Source: an uncultured Alphaproteobacteria bacterium (GTDB taxonomy: Bacteria > Pseudomonadota > Alphaproteobacteria > HIMB59 > GCA-002718135). Taken from it: a stretch of DNA of 64,000 bases. Positions 38,064 to 47,087 of this stretch are shown here, in pieces. The translations under genes were made by a program, and so were the position numbers. Below the pieces are notes generated by a model, which saw nothing but the letters and a program-made list of their open reading frames with translations, had not been told where the DNA came from and ran no database searches. How positions within the stretch are numbered: position 1 is the stretch's first letter; each line of letters opens with the position of its first letter. The DNA lies in contig CACJTT010000004.1 of NCBI GenBank assembly GCA_902596365.1, forward strand, positions 1-64,000, read 5' to 3'.

Positions 38064-39401
38064 ATGACTAACTTATATCATGATGACATTTATAAATTTG
38101 AAAATCCTGTAAATAGTTACTGGGAATCTACAGTAGACACAAAAGATAAATATAAAACTTTAGATAAAGACATTAATGTAAATGTAGCGGTAATAGGTGG
38201 AGGATATACTGGATTGTCATGCGCATTATCATTAGCGAAGAAATATAATGAGGATGTAGTATTACTTGAGGCAGGTCATATTGGCTGGGGTTCTTCAGGA
38301 AGAAATGCAGGATTCTGCTGTATTCCACCAGCAAAAATGTCTGTTAAAAAAATGTTTAATAAATATGGAAAAAATGAAACAAAAAGATTTTTTCAAAATA
38401 CTATTGAGGGTTCAAATTTTACAAAAAATATAATTCAAGAATACAATATAGATTGTGATTTAACAGGTGATAGTAACTACGAAGTAGCCCCTCATCCAAG
38501 TTATTTTGACGGGATAAAAGAAGAGGCTGCAACCTACAAAAAAGAATTTGGTATTGAAACAAAAGTTTTTTCTAAAGAAGAATTTAATGAAATTGGTCAC
38601 GGTGGTAATGAGCAATTTGGAGCTATGTCTTATAAGCCTGGATTTGCTATTAATCCTTTAAAATTTGTATTAGGTTTGGCAAATGCAGCAAATGAAGCTG
38701 GAGTAAAAATTTATCAGAAGAGCAAAGTAACAAAAATTGAAAAAACAAATGGTAAATATAAAATAGTTTCAAATGGAAATATAATTAATGCAAATAAAAT
38801 AGTAATGGCAACTAATGGTTTTTATAAAGATGATTTATTTCCGAAACTGAACAATATGATTTTACCCGTAATATCAAATATAATAATTACTCGACCTTTA
38901 ACGGATGATGAAATTAAGTCTCATAATTTTATAACTAATAATCCAGTTTTGAATATAAGAAATCTTTTATTTTATTACAGATTATTAAAGGATAAGAGGT
39001 TTATATTTGGGGCTAGAGGAGATTTAATTGGTAGTGAAAAATCTTCATTAGAAAAATCAAAACATATGGAGAGACAAATGAAAAATGTATTTCCTAACTG
39101 GAAAGATGTAAATATAGATTTTCATTGGAGGGGGTTAGTTGCTGTTACAACTAAATTTTCACCCTCTATAGGAAAACTTGATGGTGATGAAATATATTAT
39201 AGTTTTGGTTATCAAGCAAATGGAGTTAACACTGCACCATGGTCGGGTAATGAACTTGCAAAATTAATTGTATCAAACAGTAAAGATTTAAGTATATCTA
39301 AACTTTATAAAGGACTACCAAATAAATTTCCTTTCCCAAAACTAAGATTATTTTACTTAAGACTAGCCCTAGCCTATTACAAATATATGGATAAATATTA
39401 A
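38064..39401 (+). CDS. FAD-dependent amine oxidoreductase (PuuB / sarcosine-oxidase-like)
   Basis: A 445-residue DAO-fold flavoprotein with VAVIGGGYTGLSCALSLAKK, the flavin loop IGWGSSGRNAGFCC and a C-terminal SFGYQANGVNTAPWSGNELAKLI. It is clearly related to the PuuB-like protein at 34033 but replaces the common RNGGQ with RNAGF. It shares an operator-bearing promoter region with the Rieske oxygenase. An inferred alternative to gamma-glutamylputrescine oxidation is oxidation of dimethylglycine or another tertiary amine made by the Rieske enzyme. Its stop overlaps a small lipoprotein start (TAATG). Confidence 0.83.
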   Translation: MTNLYHDDIYKFENPVNSYWESTVDTKDKYKTLDKDINVNVAVIGGGYTGLSCALSLAKKYNEDVVLLEAGHIGWGSSGRNAGFCCIPPAKMSVKKMFNKYGKNETKRFFQNTIEGSNFTKNIIQEYNIDCDLTGDSNYEVAPHPSYFDGIKEEAATYKKEFGIETKVFSKEEFNEIGHGGNEQFGAMSYKPGFAINPLKFVLGLANAANEAGVKIYQKSKVTKIEKTNGKYKIVSNGNIINANKIVMATNGFYKDDLFPKLNNMILPVISNIIITRPLTDDEIKSHNFITNNPVLNIRNLLFYYRLLKDKRFIFGARGDLIGSEKSSLEKSKHMERQMKNVFPNWKDVNIDFHWRGLVAVTTKFSPSIGKLDGDEIYYSFGYQANGVNTAPWSGNELAKLIVSNSKDLSISKLYKGLPNKFPFPKLRLFYLRLALAYYKYMDKY

Positions 39402-39535
39402 TGATAAAAATAATTTGTTTAACTTTATTTTTTTCATTAATTTTTTTGGGAGCTTGTAGTGATTTACAAAGCAAAAAAGGAAAAAAAGGTGATTTTTCAT
39501 TTAGAAAATGCACAAACTGTAATGTAACTGATTGA
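39401..39535 (+). CDS. Small lipoprotein, 44 residues
   Basis: I read this short ORF directly. ATG overlaps the stop of the oxidoreductase by one base, and its TGA directly abuts the agmatine deiminase ATG. The product has a short basic N-terminus, a hydrophobic core, and a lipobox L-G-A-C with C19 lipidated. A Lys/Gly-rich linker and a C-x2-C pair (C37, C40) follow. The tight packing and clean signal peptide argue that it is translated. Function unknown. Confidence 0.65.
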   Translation: MIKIICLTLFFSLIFLGACSDLQSKKGKKGDFSFRKCTNCNVTD

Positions 39536-40585
39536 ATGTCATATCCTCAACAATATAATTTTTTTATGCCCCCAGAATGGGATCCTCATGAATGTTGTTG
39601 GATGCAATGGCCGCATGAGTTTAAAAATAAAAATTCATATAAAGAAATTGAAAGTTGGTCTCATTTTGATTTTGAAAAAGGAAGATACAAATGGGCTGAA
39701 GTTTCAAAAGCAATATCAAAGTTTGAAAAAGTAAATATGATTGTCCACCCAGAGGATATCGAAATAGCAAAAAAACTCCTTCATAATTCAGTTAATATTT
39801 ATGAATTTAAAAATGATGATTGTTGGGCAAGAGATTCTGGGGCTACATTTTTAATCAATGATCAGAATAAATTAGGAGGTGTTGATTGGGAGTTTAATGG
39901 ATGGGGAAAATTTTCACCACATGACTCTGATAATAAAATTGCTAAATTTATGATAGAAAAAAGTTCTGCAACATATTTTAAATCACAAATGGTACTAGAG
40001 GGTGGATCCATACACGTTGATGGTACGGGCACATTAATCACAACTGAGCAATGCTTGTTAAATAAAAACAGAAATCCTAATTTATCAAAAGAGGAAATAG
40101 AGGATAACATAAAAAAATATTTGAATATTAAAAAAATTATTTGGCTTAAACACGGTACAGATGAGGGCACTGATGGACATATTGATAATATTGCTTGTTT
40201 TGTTGATCAATCAAAAGTTCTAGCCTTATCTTGTAATGATAGACAAGATCCTTTTTTTGAAAAAATTAATGAAAATTTAGAAATATTAAGAACATCTACA
40301 GATGCTAATGGTCGTCCATTAGAAGTTATAGAAATTGAAATGTCTTATAAAAGACTAATACCAAACGATGATGAGCCAAGTTCTTATATTAACTTTTATA
40401 TAGCAAATAATGGAATAGTAATGCCTAGTTTTGATGATGAAAAAGCTGATAAAAATGCTCAGAGTATTATTCAATCAGTTTTTCCTAAAAGGAAAGTTTT
40501 AGTAATTAATGGTATAGATATATCTCTTGGTGGTGGAAATATTCATTGCATAACCCAACAACAACCATTAAGCATTCAGAAATGA
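39536..40585 (+). CDS. aguA: Agmatine deiminase
   Basis: A 349-residue guanidino-group-modifying enzyme that converts agmatine to N-carbamoylputrescine and ammonia. The N-terminal FFMPPEWDPHECCWMQWP, the central DDCWARDSGATFL, GGSIHVDGTGTLITTEQCLLNKNRN, and LKHGTDEGTDGHIDNIACF are all family motifs. The catalytic cysteine lies in the C-terminal GGGNIHCITQQQP. The next enzyme of the pathway, aguB, follows one small gene later. Confidence 0.95.
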   Translation: MSYPQQYNFFMPPEWDPHECCWMQWPHEFKNKNSYKEIESWSHFDFEKGRYKWAEVSKAISKFEKVNMIVHPEDIEIAKKLLHNSVNIYEFKNDDCWARDSGATFLINDQNKLGGVDWEFNGWGKFSPHDSDNKIAKFMIEKSSATYFKSQMVLEGGSIHVDGTGTLITTEQCLLNKNRNPNLSKEEIEDNIKKYLNIKKIIWLKHGTDEGTDGHIDNIACFVDQSKVLALSCNDRQDPFFEKINENLEILRTSTDANGRPLEVIEIEMSYKRLIPNDDEPSSYINFYIANNGIVMPSFDDEKADKNAQSIIQSVFPKRKVLVINGIDISLGGGNIHCITQQQPLSIQK

Positions 40586-40806
40586 ATTTGTTTAAAAAAT
40601 CAAAAAAACACTACATTGATGCTGATGAAACTTATTTTCAACATATGTTTGTAGCTCAAAATATATCATTTCAATTACTTAAAGCTTCAATGATGGCATT
40701 TATTCACTCTCTAATCCCGGGTCTGTTTCAAACTAATGCAAGCAAAAAAATTATAAGTTTAAATAATTACTTAGAAGAGAAAAAGAGAATAAAAAATGAA
40801 AATTAA
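40582..40806 (+). CDS. DUF6356-like small protein
   Basis: A 74-residue protein from the ATG at 40582, which overlaps the aguA stop by 4 bases (ATGA) and aguB by 11 bases. Its core has the pattern ETYFQHMFVAQNISFQLLKASMMAFIHSLIPGLFQTNASKKI, like DUF6356 proteins of alphaproteobacteria: a His-Met start, one amphipathic or membrane helix, and an HSLIP-F turn. Function unknown. Nesting between aguA and aguB makes co-translation likely. Confidence 0.65.
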   Translation: MNLFKKSKKHYIDADETYFQHMFVAQNISFQLLKASMMAFIHSLIPGLFQTNASKKIISLNNYLEEKKRIKNEN

Positions 40807-41665
40807 AGTAGCAGCCACTCAAATGACTTGTGATTGGGAAATTGAAAATAATATAAAAAAATCTATCCATTTAATTGAAAAAGCAGCTGAACAAGGAGCA
40901 AATATAATTTTATTACAAGAGCTCTTTCAAACTCCTTATTTTTGTATTCAATATGATGAAGAAATATTCAAATTAGCCAAACCTTTTGAGAATAATCCCT
41001 TAATAAATAAAATGAGTGATGTTGCAAAAAAACATAAAGTTGTTTTGCCTATAAGTTTTTTTGAAAAAGATAATAATGCATATTTTAATTCTATAGCGGT
41101 TATTGATGCTGATGGTAAAATACTAGGTAAATACAGAAAGTCACACATACCTGATGGTGCTGGATATCTTGAAAAGTACTATTTTAATCCAGGTGATACA
41201 GGTTTTAAAATTTGGAGTACAACTTATGGTAAAATAGGTATTGGAATTTGTTGGGATCAATGGTTTCCTGAAGCTGCTAGAATAATGGCTTTAAAAGGAG
41301 CAGAAGTTTTGTTTTATCCGACAGCTATTGGAGATGAAATCATGAGCACTTATGATAGCTCTGATGCATGGCAGACTGTAATGCAGGGTCATGCAGCAGC
41401 AAACATCATGCCTGTTGTTGCATCAAATAGAATTGGCTCAGAGTCAGTAAAAGGTCAGGTTAATGGATTTTATGGAAGATCTTTTATTTGCAACAGATCT
41501 GGTAAAATAATTGCTGAAGCTTCAAAGGACAAGGAAGAAATTATATTAGCTGAAATAGATACTGAAGAAAATCATTTATTTAGAAGAAATTGGGGACTTT
41601 TTAGAGATAGAAGACCTGAGCTTTATAAAGAAATACTTAGTCTTAATGGAGAAACTAAAGATTAA
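40796..41665 (+). CDS. aguB: N-carbamoylputrescine amidase
   Basis: A 289-residue nitrilase-superfamily enzyme producing putrescine. The Glu-Lys-Cys triad is visible in LLQELFQTPYF, GKYRKSHIPDGAGYLEKYYFNPGDTGF and GIGICWDQWFPEAARIMALKGAEVLFYPTAIG. The last two segments are specific to AguB. With aguA it forms the two-step agmatine-to-putrescine route. It converges on the second PuuA-like gene with an 11-base overlap. Confidence 0.95.
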   Translation: MKIKVAATQMTCDWEIENNIKKSIHLIEKAAEQGANIILLQELFQTPYFCIQYDEEIFKLAKPFENNPLINKMSDVAKKHKVVLPISFFEKDNNAYFNSIAVIDADGKILGKYRKSHIPDGAGYLEKYYFNPGDTGFKIWSTTYGKIGIGICWDQWFPEAARIMALKGAEVLFYPTAIGDEIMSTYDSSDAWQTVMQGHAAANIMPVVASNRIGSESVKGQVNGFYGRSFICNRSGKIIAEASKDKEEIILAEIDTEENHLFRRNWGLFRDRRPELYKEILSLNGETKD

Positions 41666-43037
41666 GATACCATTTTAATTCTATGTTTGAAATTTCTGAA
41701 TTAAAAGACTCCTGCTCTTTCCTTTTTAAATCGACATAAATTTTTACATACTCTTTTGTCAGATATTTGTTCATTACTTTTGAGCGCTCTAATTTAGATA
41801 GTGCTTCACTTATGTTTAAAGGCATCTCTTTGTCTGGATTATCACAAGCATTATCTGTTCTAGGCTTATCTGGGATTATTTTATTTTTAAAACCATACAT
41901 AATGCCTGATAAAATCGAAGATAATACCAAATAGGGGTTAGCCTCTGCTCCAGCTACTCTATGTTCAATCCTTGTTGCATCTTCATTACTAACTGGAATT
42001 CTAAAAGCAACAGATCTGTTATTTGGACCCCAACTTGAATTTACTGGAACAAATTGATCAGGTAAAAATCTTCTATATGAATTAATATTTGGGGCAAATA
42101 TAGCCATAGATTCATACATTGTTTTCTGAAGCCCTCCAATTGCATGAAGTAAATATTTATTTTTTAATTTGTTTTTAGAAAAAACATTTTTATAATTTTT
42201 ATCATATAAACTTAAATGCAAATGCATACCACTGCCGGCTTCGTTTAAATAAGGTTTTGAAAGAAAGGTTGCCTCATAACCATGTTTGATAGCCGTTTCT
42301 TTTACAAGTCTTCTTAATAAAACTGAGTCATCTGCTGCTTTTAATAAATCAACATTACTATTAAGGTTAATTTCAAATTGTCCAGGGGCAAATTCAGAAG
42401 ATGCTGTTGATGCTGGTATATTTTGAATTTTACAAAACTTATTTATTTCTTCTAAAAAATCATAGAAATCATCAAGCTCACTCATTCCATAAACTTGCGT
42501 TCCTTCAGTCTGCCTTTTATTTCTCTTTGAAGTTGGAGGTGTTGGGTTTTCATCAAGTTTATTTCTTCTTTTAATTAAATAAAATTCTAATTCAAAAGCA
42601 ACTCTTGGATAAAATTTTAATTTTGCAAAATCATCCCAAACTTTAGCTAAAACATTTCTTGGATCCATGATAGAAGAATAACGAGACTCATCTTGAATTG
42701 TAATTAATACTTGAGCAATACTATCTTTGTGCCATGGAATTAAAGATAGGGTATTTTTTACTGGATAATAATTCGCATCAGGATCACCATCTGTAAAACC
42801 CCTTCCTTCTGCATCTGGACAGTAACCAGAGGTATCAAGTAAAAAAGTTGAATAACAAAATTGTACTCCAGATTTAAAAATTTTATCTGCATCAGAAATT
42901 GGAATTCTTTTACCTCTAATTATGCCTGATAAATCGCCTAAAATCACATCAAGATATTTAATTTTTTTATGTTGTTTTAAAAAGTAGCTAAACTCTTCAA
43001 TGCTTGCTAACTCCACTTTTTTGTATTTTGATTTCAT
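41655..43037 (-). CDS. PuuA-like glutamine-synthetase-family ligase (second copy)
   Basis: A 460-residue ligase of the same family as the one at 35417, but clearly diverged. The metal and substrate motifs are FELEFYLIKR, PGQFEINLNS, GSGMHLHLSLYDK, NSYRRFLPDQFVPVNSSWGPNNRSVAFRIP and RIEHRVAGAEANPYL. The N-terminus YLDVILGDLSGIIRGKRIP is PuuA-like. It probably gamma-glutamylates a polyamine or other amine. Position next to the putrescine-producing aguB supports putrescine, but two diverged copies suggest different amines. Confidence 0.85.
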   Translation of the reverse strand: MKSKYKKVELASIEEFSYFLKQHKKIKYLDVILGDLSGIIRGKRIPISDADKIFKSGVQFCYSTFLLDTSGYCPDAEGRGFTDGDPDANYYPVKNTLSLIPWHKDSIAQVLITIQDESRYSSIMDPRNVLAKVWDDFAKLKFYPRVAFELEFYLIKRRNKLDENPTPPTSKRNKRQTEGTQVYGMSELDDFYDFLEEINKFCKIQNIPASTASSEFAPGQFEINLNSNVDLLKAADDSVLLRRLVKETAIKHGYEATFLSKPYLNEAGSGMHLHLSLYDKNYKNVFSKNKLKNKYLLHAIGGLQKTMYESMAIFAPNINSYRRFLPDQFVPVNSSWGPNNRSVAFRIPVSNEDATRIEHRVAGAEANPYLVLSSILSGIMYGFKNKIIPDKPRTDNACDNPDKEMPLNISEALSKLERSKVMNKYLTKEYVKIYVDLKRKEQESFNSEISNIELKWYLNL

Positions 43038-43105
43038 AAAATAAATTTAACTAAGCATTTTAGGGCATAAATGAAAGTTAATTTATATAATTTTTAAAAA
43101 AAGTG

Positions 43106-43134
43106 TTGAAAAAAGGCAATTTATTTGTTGTTAT
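43106..43134 (+). promoter_or_regulatory. Possible promoter of the PotD-like binding protein
   Basis: TTGAAA (43106-43111) and TGTTAT (43129-43134) are 17 bases apart. The operator palindrome of the TetR regulon is not present here. Confidence 0.35.
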
Positions 43135-43147
43135 GAATATATAATTT

Positions 43148-43154
43148 GGAAGGA
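43148..43154 (+). promoter_or_regulatory. Strong ribosome binding site of the PotD-like gene
   Basis: GGAAGGA lies seven bases before the ATG at 43162. It is one of the best Shine-Dalgarno sequences in the window and fits high-level production of a periplasmic binding protein. Confidence 0.6.
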
Positions 43155-43161
43155 AAAATTT

Positions 43162-44274
43162 ATGCCTAAATACGATTTATCAAAACGAATTGTAAATGGT
43201 GAGCTAACAAGAAGACAAATGTTAAAAGGTCTTGGTGCAGCTGGTGTTCTATCTACAACAATACCTCTATTACCAAAAACTGCATTTGCTAAACAACAAG
43301 CTCAGCTATTTACTTGGGGTGGTTACGATGATCCTGGTCTATATTCTGGTTATATTGAGAAGCATGGGGGTGATCCTGAATATTCTATTTTTGGAGATGC
43401 CGAAGAGGGACTACAAAAACTACGTTCAGGATATGTAGTTGATCTTGCTCATCCATGTCACTCAGATCCACCAAGATGGAATAGAGCTGGAGTAATTCAA
43501 CCTCTTGATACTAGCAGATTAAGTAACTGGAATGATTTATTTCCAGAGTTAATAAATATGAGTACAATAAACTTTGATGGCAACTATTGGATGGCGCCAG
43601 TTGATTGGGGTGATACATCTATCGTTTATAATCCTGATAAAGTTGATTGGGTAAAACCAGGAGAAGAAAGTTTTAGTCTTTTATGGGATGAAAGAATGAA
43701 AGGTAAATTTGCCATAATGGACTCTGCAGCAGACTCTTGGTATGTTTATGCAATTGCTCTTGGGCTTGATGTTAAGAAAATGGAAAATATCACAAAAGCT
43801 GATGTTGATATGGTTTATGAAAAAGCCGCAGGTTGGAGAGGTAATGTAAAAATGTTTACAACTGATACTGCAACCATGGAACAAGCGCTTATGGATGAAG
43901 AAGTATGGGCTGCTTTATGCTGGAATGAATCATCTTGGAATTCAGGTTATCCTATGATGAGTCCAAAAGAAGGTACTCTTACTTGGTCGTGTGGTTTAGT
44001 TTTGCATAAAGATGCACCAAATCTTGATCTTGCATATGATTTAATTGATGCAGCAATAAGTGCTGAATCTTCGGCTTATATGTTGAGTGAATGGGGATAT
44101 GGGCACTCTAATAAAAAGGGTTTTGATACAATAAGTAAAGAAGCACTTGCTGAAAGAGGTGTTGCTCAAGATCCAATTACACATCTTGCTAATGGTAATT
44201 TTAATAATAGTCCTAGTGATGAAGTTAATGACTACATCGAACAAAAATGGGCTGAGTATACTATTGGAGGCTAA
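43162..44274 (+). CDS. PotD/PotF-like periplasmic substrate-binding protein
   Basis: A 370-residue ABC-transporter binding protein. The N-terminus is a twin-arginine-like signal (R17-R18 in LTRRQMLKGLGAAG, cleavage probably after AFA at residue 43). The mature part begins like polyamine-binding proteins (AQLFTWGGYDDPGLYSGYIEKHG), with aromatic residues in PVDWGDTSIVYNPDKVDW and LCWNESSWNSGYP. It probably serves the PotABC-like transporter encoded convergently. The ligand may be a polyamine, or a quaternary amine given the regulon. A strong terminator follows. Confidence 0.83.
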   Translation: MPKYDLSKRIVNGELTRRQMLKGLGAAGVLSTTIPLLPKTAFAKQQAQLFTWGGYDDPGLYSGYIEKHGGDPEYSIFGDAEEGLQKLRSGYVVDLAHPCHSDPPRWNRAGVIQPLDTSRLSNWNDLFPELINMSTINFDGNYWMAPVDWGDTSIVYNPDKVDWVKPGEESFSLLWDERMKGKFAIMDSAADSWYVYAIALGLDVKKMENITKADVDMVYEKAAGWRGNVKMFTTDTATMEQALMDEEVWAALCWNESSWNSGYPMMSPKEGTLTWSCGLVLHKDAPNLDLAYDLIDAAISAESSAYMLSEWGYGHSNKKGFDTISKEALAERGVAQDPITHLANGNFNNSPSDEVNDYIEQKWAEYTIGG

Positions 44275-44283
44275 CAAATATTA

Positions 44284-44310
44284 AACCCGCTCTTAGGAGC
44301 GGGTTTTTTT
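44284..44310. terminator. Bidirectional rho-independent terminator
   Basis: A 9-bp stem (AACCCGCTC / GAGCGGGTT) with a TTAG loop is followed by a T run on the plus strand, and an A pair run gives Ts on the minus strand. It separates the convergent potD-like and potA-like genes. Confidence 0.9.
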
Positions 44311-45391
44311 AATCCTTTATAATTTTTAAATTATTAGAACTAAAATTCACAAAACAATTATCATTCTCACTAAAAGGCTCTTTGGTTTCATTTTTTGATA
44401 CCATTAAAATTTTATCAGAGTTATTTAATTGCACATAAAAATAAGTGCTCTCTCCATAGAATGATATATTTTTAACATTACCTTGAAAATTATAGTCATA
44501 GTTGGGATCACTTATTTTGGAAATTGTTATTTCCTCAGGTCTAATAGCAATATTAATTCTATCATTTTCAATTATTTGTTGATAGTTTTTTAATTGCATT
44601 GAGCCAAAACAATCTACTTCAATTAAAAGATTTTCATTTGAAACACTTTTAATTTCAGCACCCAATATATTAATATTGCCAATAAATTGAGAAACAAATT
44701 TATTTTTAGGATTATGATAAATTTCTTTTGGTGGAGATACTTGGAGAATATTACCTTCATCCATAACGGCTATTCTATCAGACATAGTCATTGCCTCTTC
44801 TTGGTCGTGGGTAACAAAGATAAAAGTAATACCTAAGCTTTTTTGCAAATTTCTTAATTCAATTTGCATCTCTTCTCTTAATTTTTTATCAAGAGCACCA
44901 AGGGGTTCATCAAGAAGTAGCACTTTTGGTTGTTTGACTAAAGCTCTTGCAAGTGCAATCCTTTGCCTTTGCCCTCCTGATAACTGATTTGAGTATCTAT
45001 TTTCATAACCTTCAAGTTGAACCATCTTCAGAGCATTTTCTACTCTTTTTTGCATTTCATCTTTACTTAAATTTTCTTTTCTTAATCCAAACTCAATATT
45101 TCTTTGAACATTAATATGTGGAAAAATTGCATAATTTTGAAATACCATATTTGAGGGACGAAGGTTTGGTGGGAGAGATGTTACATTGGCATCATCAAAA
45201 AAAACTTCACCTTCTGAGGGATATTCAAAGCCAGCTAATATTCTTAGTAAAGTTGTTTTGCCACATCCAGAAGGTCCAAGAAGTGAAAAAAATTCACCCT
45301 CTTCTACTTCAAGGTTAATATTTTTTAAAACTTCAACATCTCCGAAACTTTTGGATAAATTTTTAATTTTTATGTAATTTTTAATGCTCAT
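44309..45391 (-). CDS. PotA-like ABC transporter ATPase
   Basis: A 360-residue importer ATPase: Walker A GPSGCGKTT, Q-loop VFQNYAIFPH, signature LSGGQRQRIALARAL, Walker B VLLLDEPLGALD and switch HDQEEAMTMSDRI. A C-terminal TOBE domain follows, as in PotA/CysA/MalK-type proteins. It powers the two permeases encoded just upstream (4-base gap to potC). It is the last gene of the tetR-acyl-CoA dehydrogenase-potB-potC-potA operon. Confidence 0.93.
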   Translation of the reverse strand: MSIKNYIKIKNLSKSFGDVEVLKNINLEVEEGEFFSLLGPSGCGKTTLLRILAGFEYPSEGEVFFDDANVTSLPPNLRPSNMVFQNYAIFPHINVQRNIEFGLRKENLSKDEMQKRVENALKMVQLEGYENRYSNQLSGGQRQRIALARALVKQPKVLLLDEPLGALDKKLREEMQIELRNLQKSLGITFIFVTHDQEEAMTMSDRIAVMDEGNILQVSPPKEIYHNPKNKFVSQFIGNINILGAEIKSVSNENLLIEVDCFGSMQLKNYQQIIENDRINIAIRPEEITISKISDPNYDYNFQGNVKNISFYGESTYFYVQLNNSDKILMVSKNETKEPFSENDNCFVNFSSNNLKIIKD

Positions 45392-45395
45392 AAAT

Positions 45396-46202
45396 TCAAA
45401 TACCTATACTGAAATCTTTTTTCTTACCTTGTCCAAGATTTCTTAACCAATAAGCTGTCATAACAATTAATGAAGTGACTATAATAATTATAGCGCCTAA
45501 AGCCAATATATGAGGGAATTTTTTTGGAAATCTCAATTGACTCCACATATATATTGGAAGTGTCTGGTCACTAGAGCTTAAAAAGAAAGCTAATATAAAC
45601 TCATCAAATGAGATAACGAATGCTAAAAGTAATGAAGCAATTATACCTGGCAGCAATAATGGGAAAGTAACTCTCCAAAAGGTCCAAAAAGAATTTTCAC
45701 CTAAATCCATTGAGGCCTCCTCTAAACTTTTATCAAAGCCTTCCATTCTTGATATTAAAATTAGCATGCAAAAAGGAGTACAAAAAAGAATATGGGAAAT
45801 TGTAACAGGTATTAAACCCAGTTTTAATCCCATACTAGTCCATATAACTATCAAAGCTACTGCAATTATTATTTCAGGAATTATGAATGGTAAAAGTATT
45901 GCTCCATAAGATAGTCCATGGAATTTAACTTTGTATCTTGTAAATGCTTTAGCTGCAAATAAGGCTATAAATGTACTTACTACTGAAGCAATAATGCCCA
46001 CTTTAATGCTATTAAACAGGGCTTGGTGAAGTCTGCTTTTATTCCACATTTGTATATACCAATCAAAAGTAAACCCCTTCAAAGGAAACACCATGTGAAA
46101 TGAGTCATTAAAAGAGAAAATTGGCAATAAAAGAACAGGGATATACAAAAAAGCAAAGTAAAAAACACAATAGATAAAAAGTGTGTTGTTCTTATTATAC
46201 AT
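45396..46202 (-). CDS. PotC-like ABC transporter permease
   Basis: A 268-residue inner-membrane permease with six helices and the EAA loop EEASMDLGENSFWTFWRVTFPLLLPGIIAS. The N-terminal FFPLKGFTFDWYIQMW-type segment (MVFPLKGFTFDWYIQMWNKS) is typical of PotC. It pairs with the PotB-like permease; their genes overlap by one base (TAATG). Confidence 0.93.
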   Translation of the reverse strand: MYNKNNTLFIYCVFYFAFLYIPVLLLPIFSFNDSFHMVFPLKGFTFDWYIQMWNKSRLHQALFNSIKVGIIASVVSTFIALFAAKAFTRYKVKFHGLSYGAILLPFIIPEIIIAVALIVIWTSMGLKLGLIPVTISHILFCTPFCMLILISRMEGFDKSLEEASMDLGENSFWTFWRVTFPLLLPGIIASLLLAFVISFDEFILAFFLSSSDQTLPIYMWSQLRFPKKFPHILALGAIIIIVTSLIVMTAYWLRNLGQGKKKDFSIGI

Positions 46203-47086
46203 TAGGACATCCTCATTGAAACTTTTTTAGTAATGTAAGTAACCAAAGCGGCAATTAAGCACACAGTGGTAAGCATTAATACAGCCGAAGCTGCACCTAA
46301 AGGAAAATTGTTGGCTCTTCCAAATAAACTTTGAATCATATTAGATAACATTCGACCATCAGTCCCTCCAACTAACTGGGGCGTCACATAATCTCCTACT
46401 GTTGGTATAAAAATAATTAATATTGCTCCAATAACTCCCGGTAAAGACAATGGAAAAGTAACTCTCCAAAAGGTTTCAAATTTTGTATTACCAAGATCAT
46501 AAGATGCTTCCAAAAGTGACTTATCAATTTTATCAAGAGATACATATAAAGGTAAAATAGCAAAGGCTGCCCATGCATGAGATAAAGTTATTATTACAGC
46601 TGCTTGGTTGTATAATAAAAAACCAAGAGGTTCATCAATCATTCCAGTTCCCATTAAAGCAGAATTAATTACACCTTTATTTCCTAAGATGACTCTCCAT
46701 GAAAAAACTCTTAATAAATAGCTTGTCCAAAAAGGAAGTGTCATTAACACTATCCAAAGCATTTTATTTTTTTTAACATAAAAGGCGATGTAATAAGCTA
46801 AAGGATAGGTAGTTACTAAAGTCAAAAGTGTAACAAAAAATGATATCTTGACTGAACGAAATAAAAGCATTGAAAAAATTGGTTTTGAAAAAAAATCTTC
46901 ATATCTCCCTGTTGTAAAAGTTCTATCAATTTCAATCATAGAGATCTGTGTGTTAAAACTTGTAAAAATCATGACAATCATTGGAGCGGCCATAGCAAAA
47001 ATAACTAAAATTAATGCAGGACTTAAAAGAGTATAGGCTTTAGCCTGATCACTTCTGAAATATATGTTTTGTATGGTTGAATTCAT
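46202..47086 (-). CDS. PotB-like ABC transporter permease
   Basis: A 294-residue permease with six to seven helices and the EAA loop LEASYDLGNTKFETFWRVTFPLSLPGVIGA, plus the PotB-type VGDYVTPQLVGGTDGRMLSNMIQ segment. It starts one base after the acyl-CoA dehydrogenase stop, so uptake and catabolism are transcriptionally linked. The annotated class is polyamine import, but the operon context makes a quaternary-amine substrate plausible. Confidence 0.93.
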   Translation of the reverse strand: MNSTIQNIYFRSDQAKAYTLLSPALILVIFAMAAPMIVMIFTSFNTQISMIEIDRTFTTGRYEDFFSKPIFSMLLFRSVKISFFVTLLTLVTTYPLAYYIAFYVKKNKMLWIVLMTLPFWTSYLLRVFSWRVILGNKGVINSALMGTGMIDEPLGFLLYNQAAVIITLSHAWAAFAILPLYVSLDKIDKSLLEASYDLGNTKFETFWRVTFPLSLPGVIGAILIIFIPTVGDYVTPQLVGGTDGRMLSNMIQSLFGRANNFPLGAASAVLMLTTVCLIAALVTYITKKVSMRMS

Positions 47087-47087
47087 A

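Noticed and set aside
39298-39513. Minus-strand ORF over the end of the oxidoreductase and the small lipoprotein
   Set aside because: It overlaps a clear plus-strand gene and a plus-strand lipoprotein with a signal peptide; it has no recognisable features.
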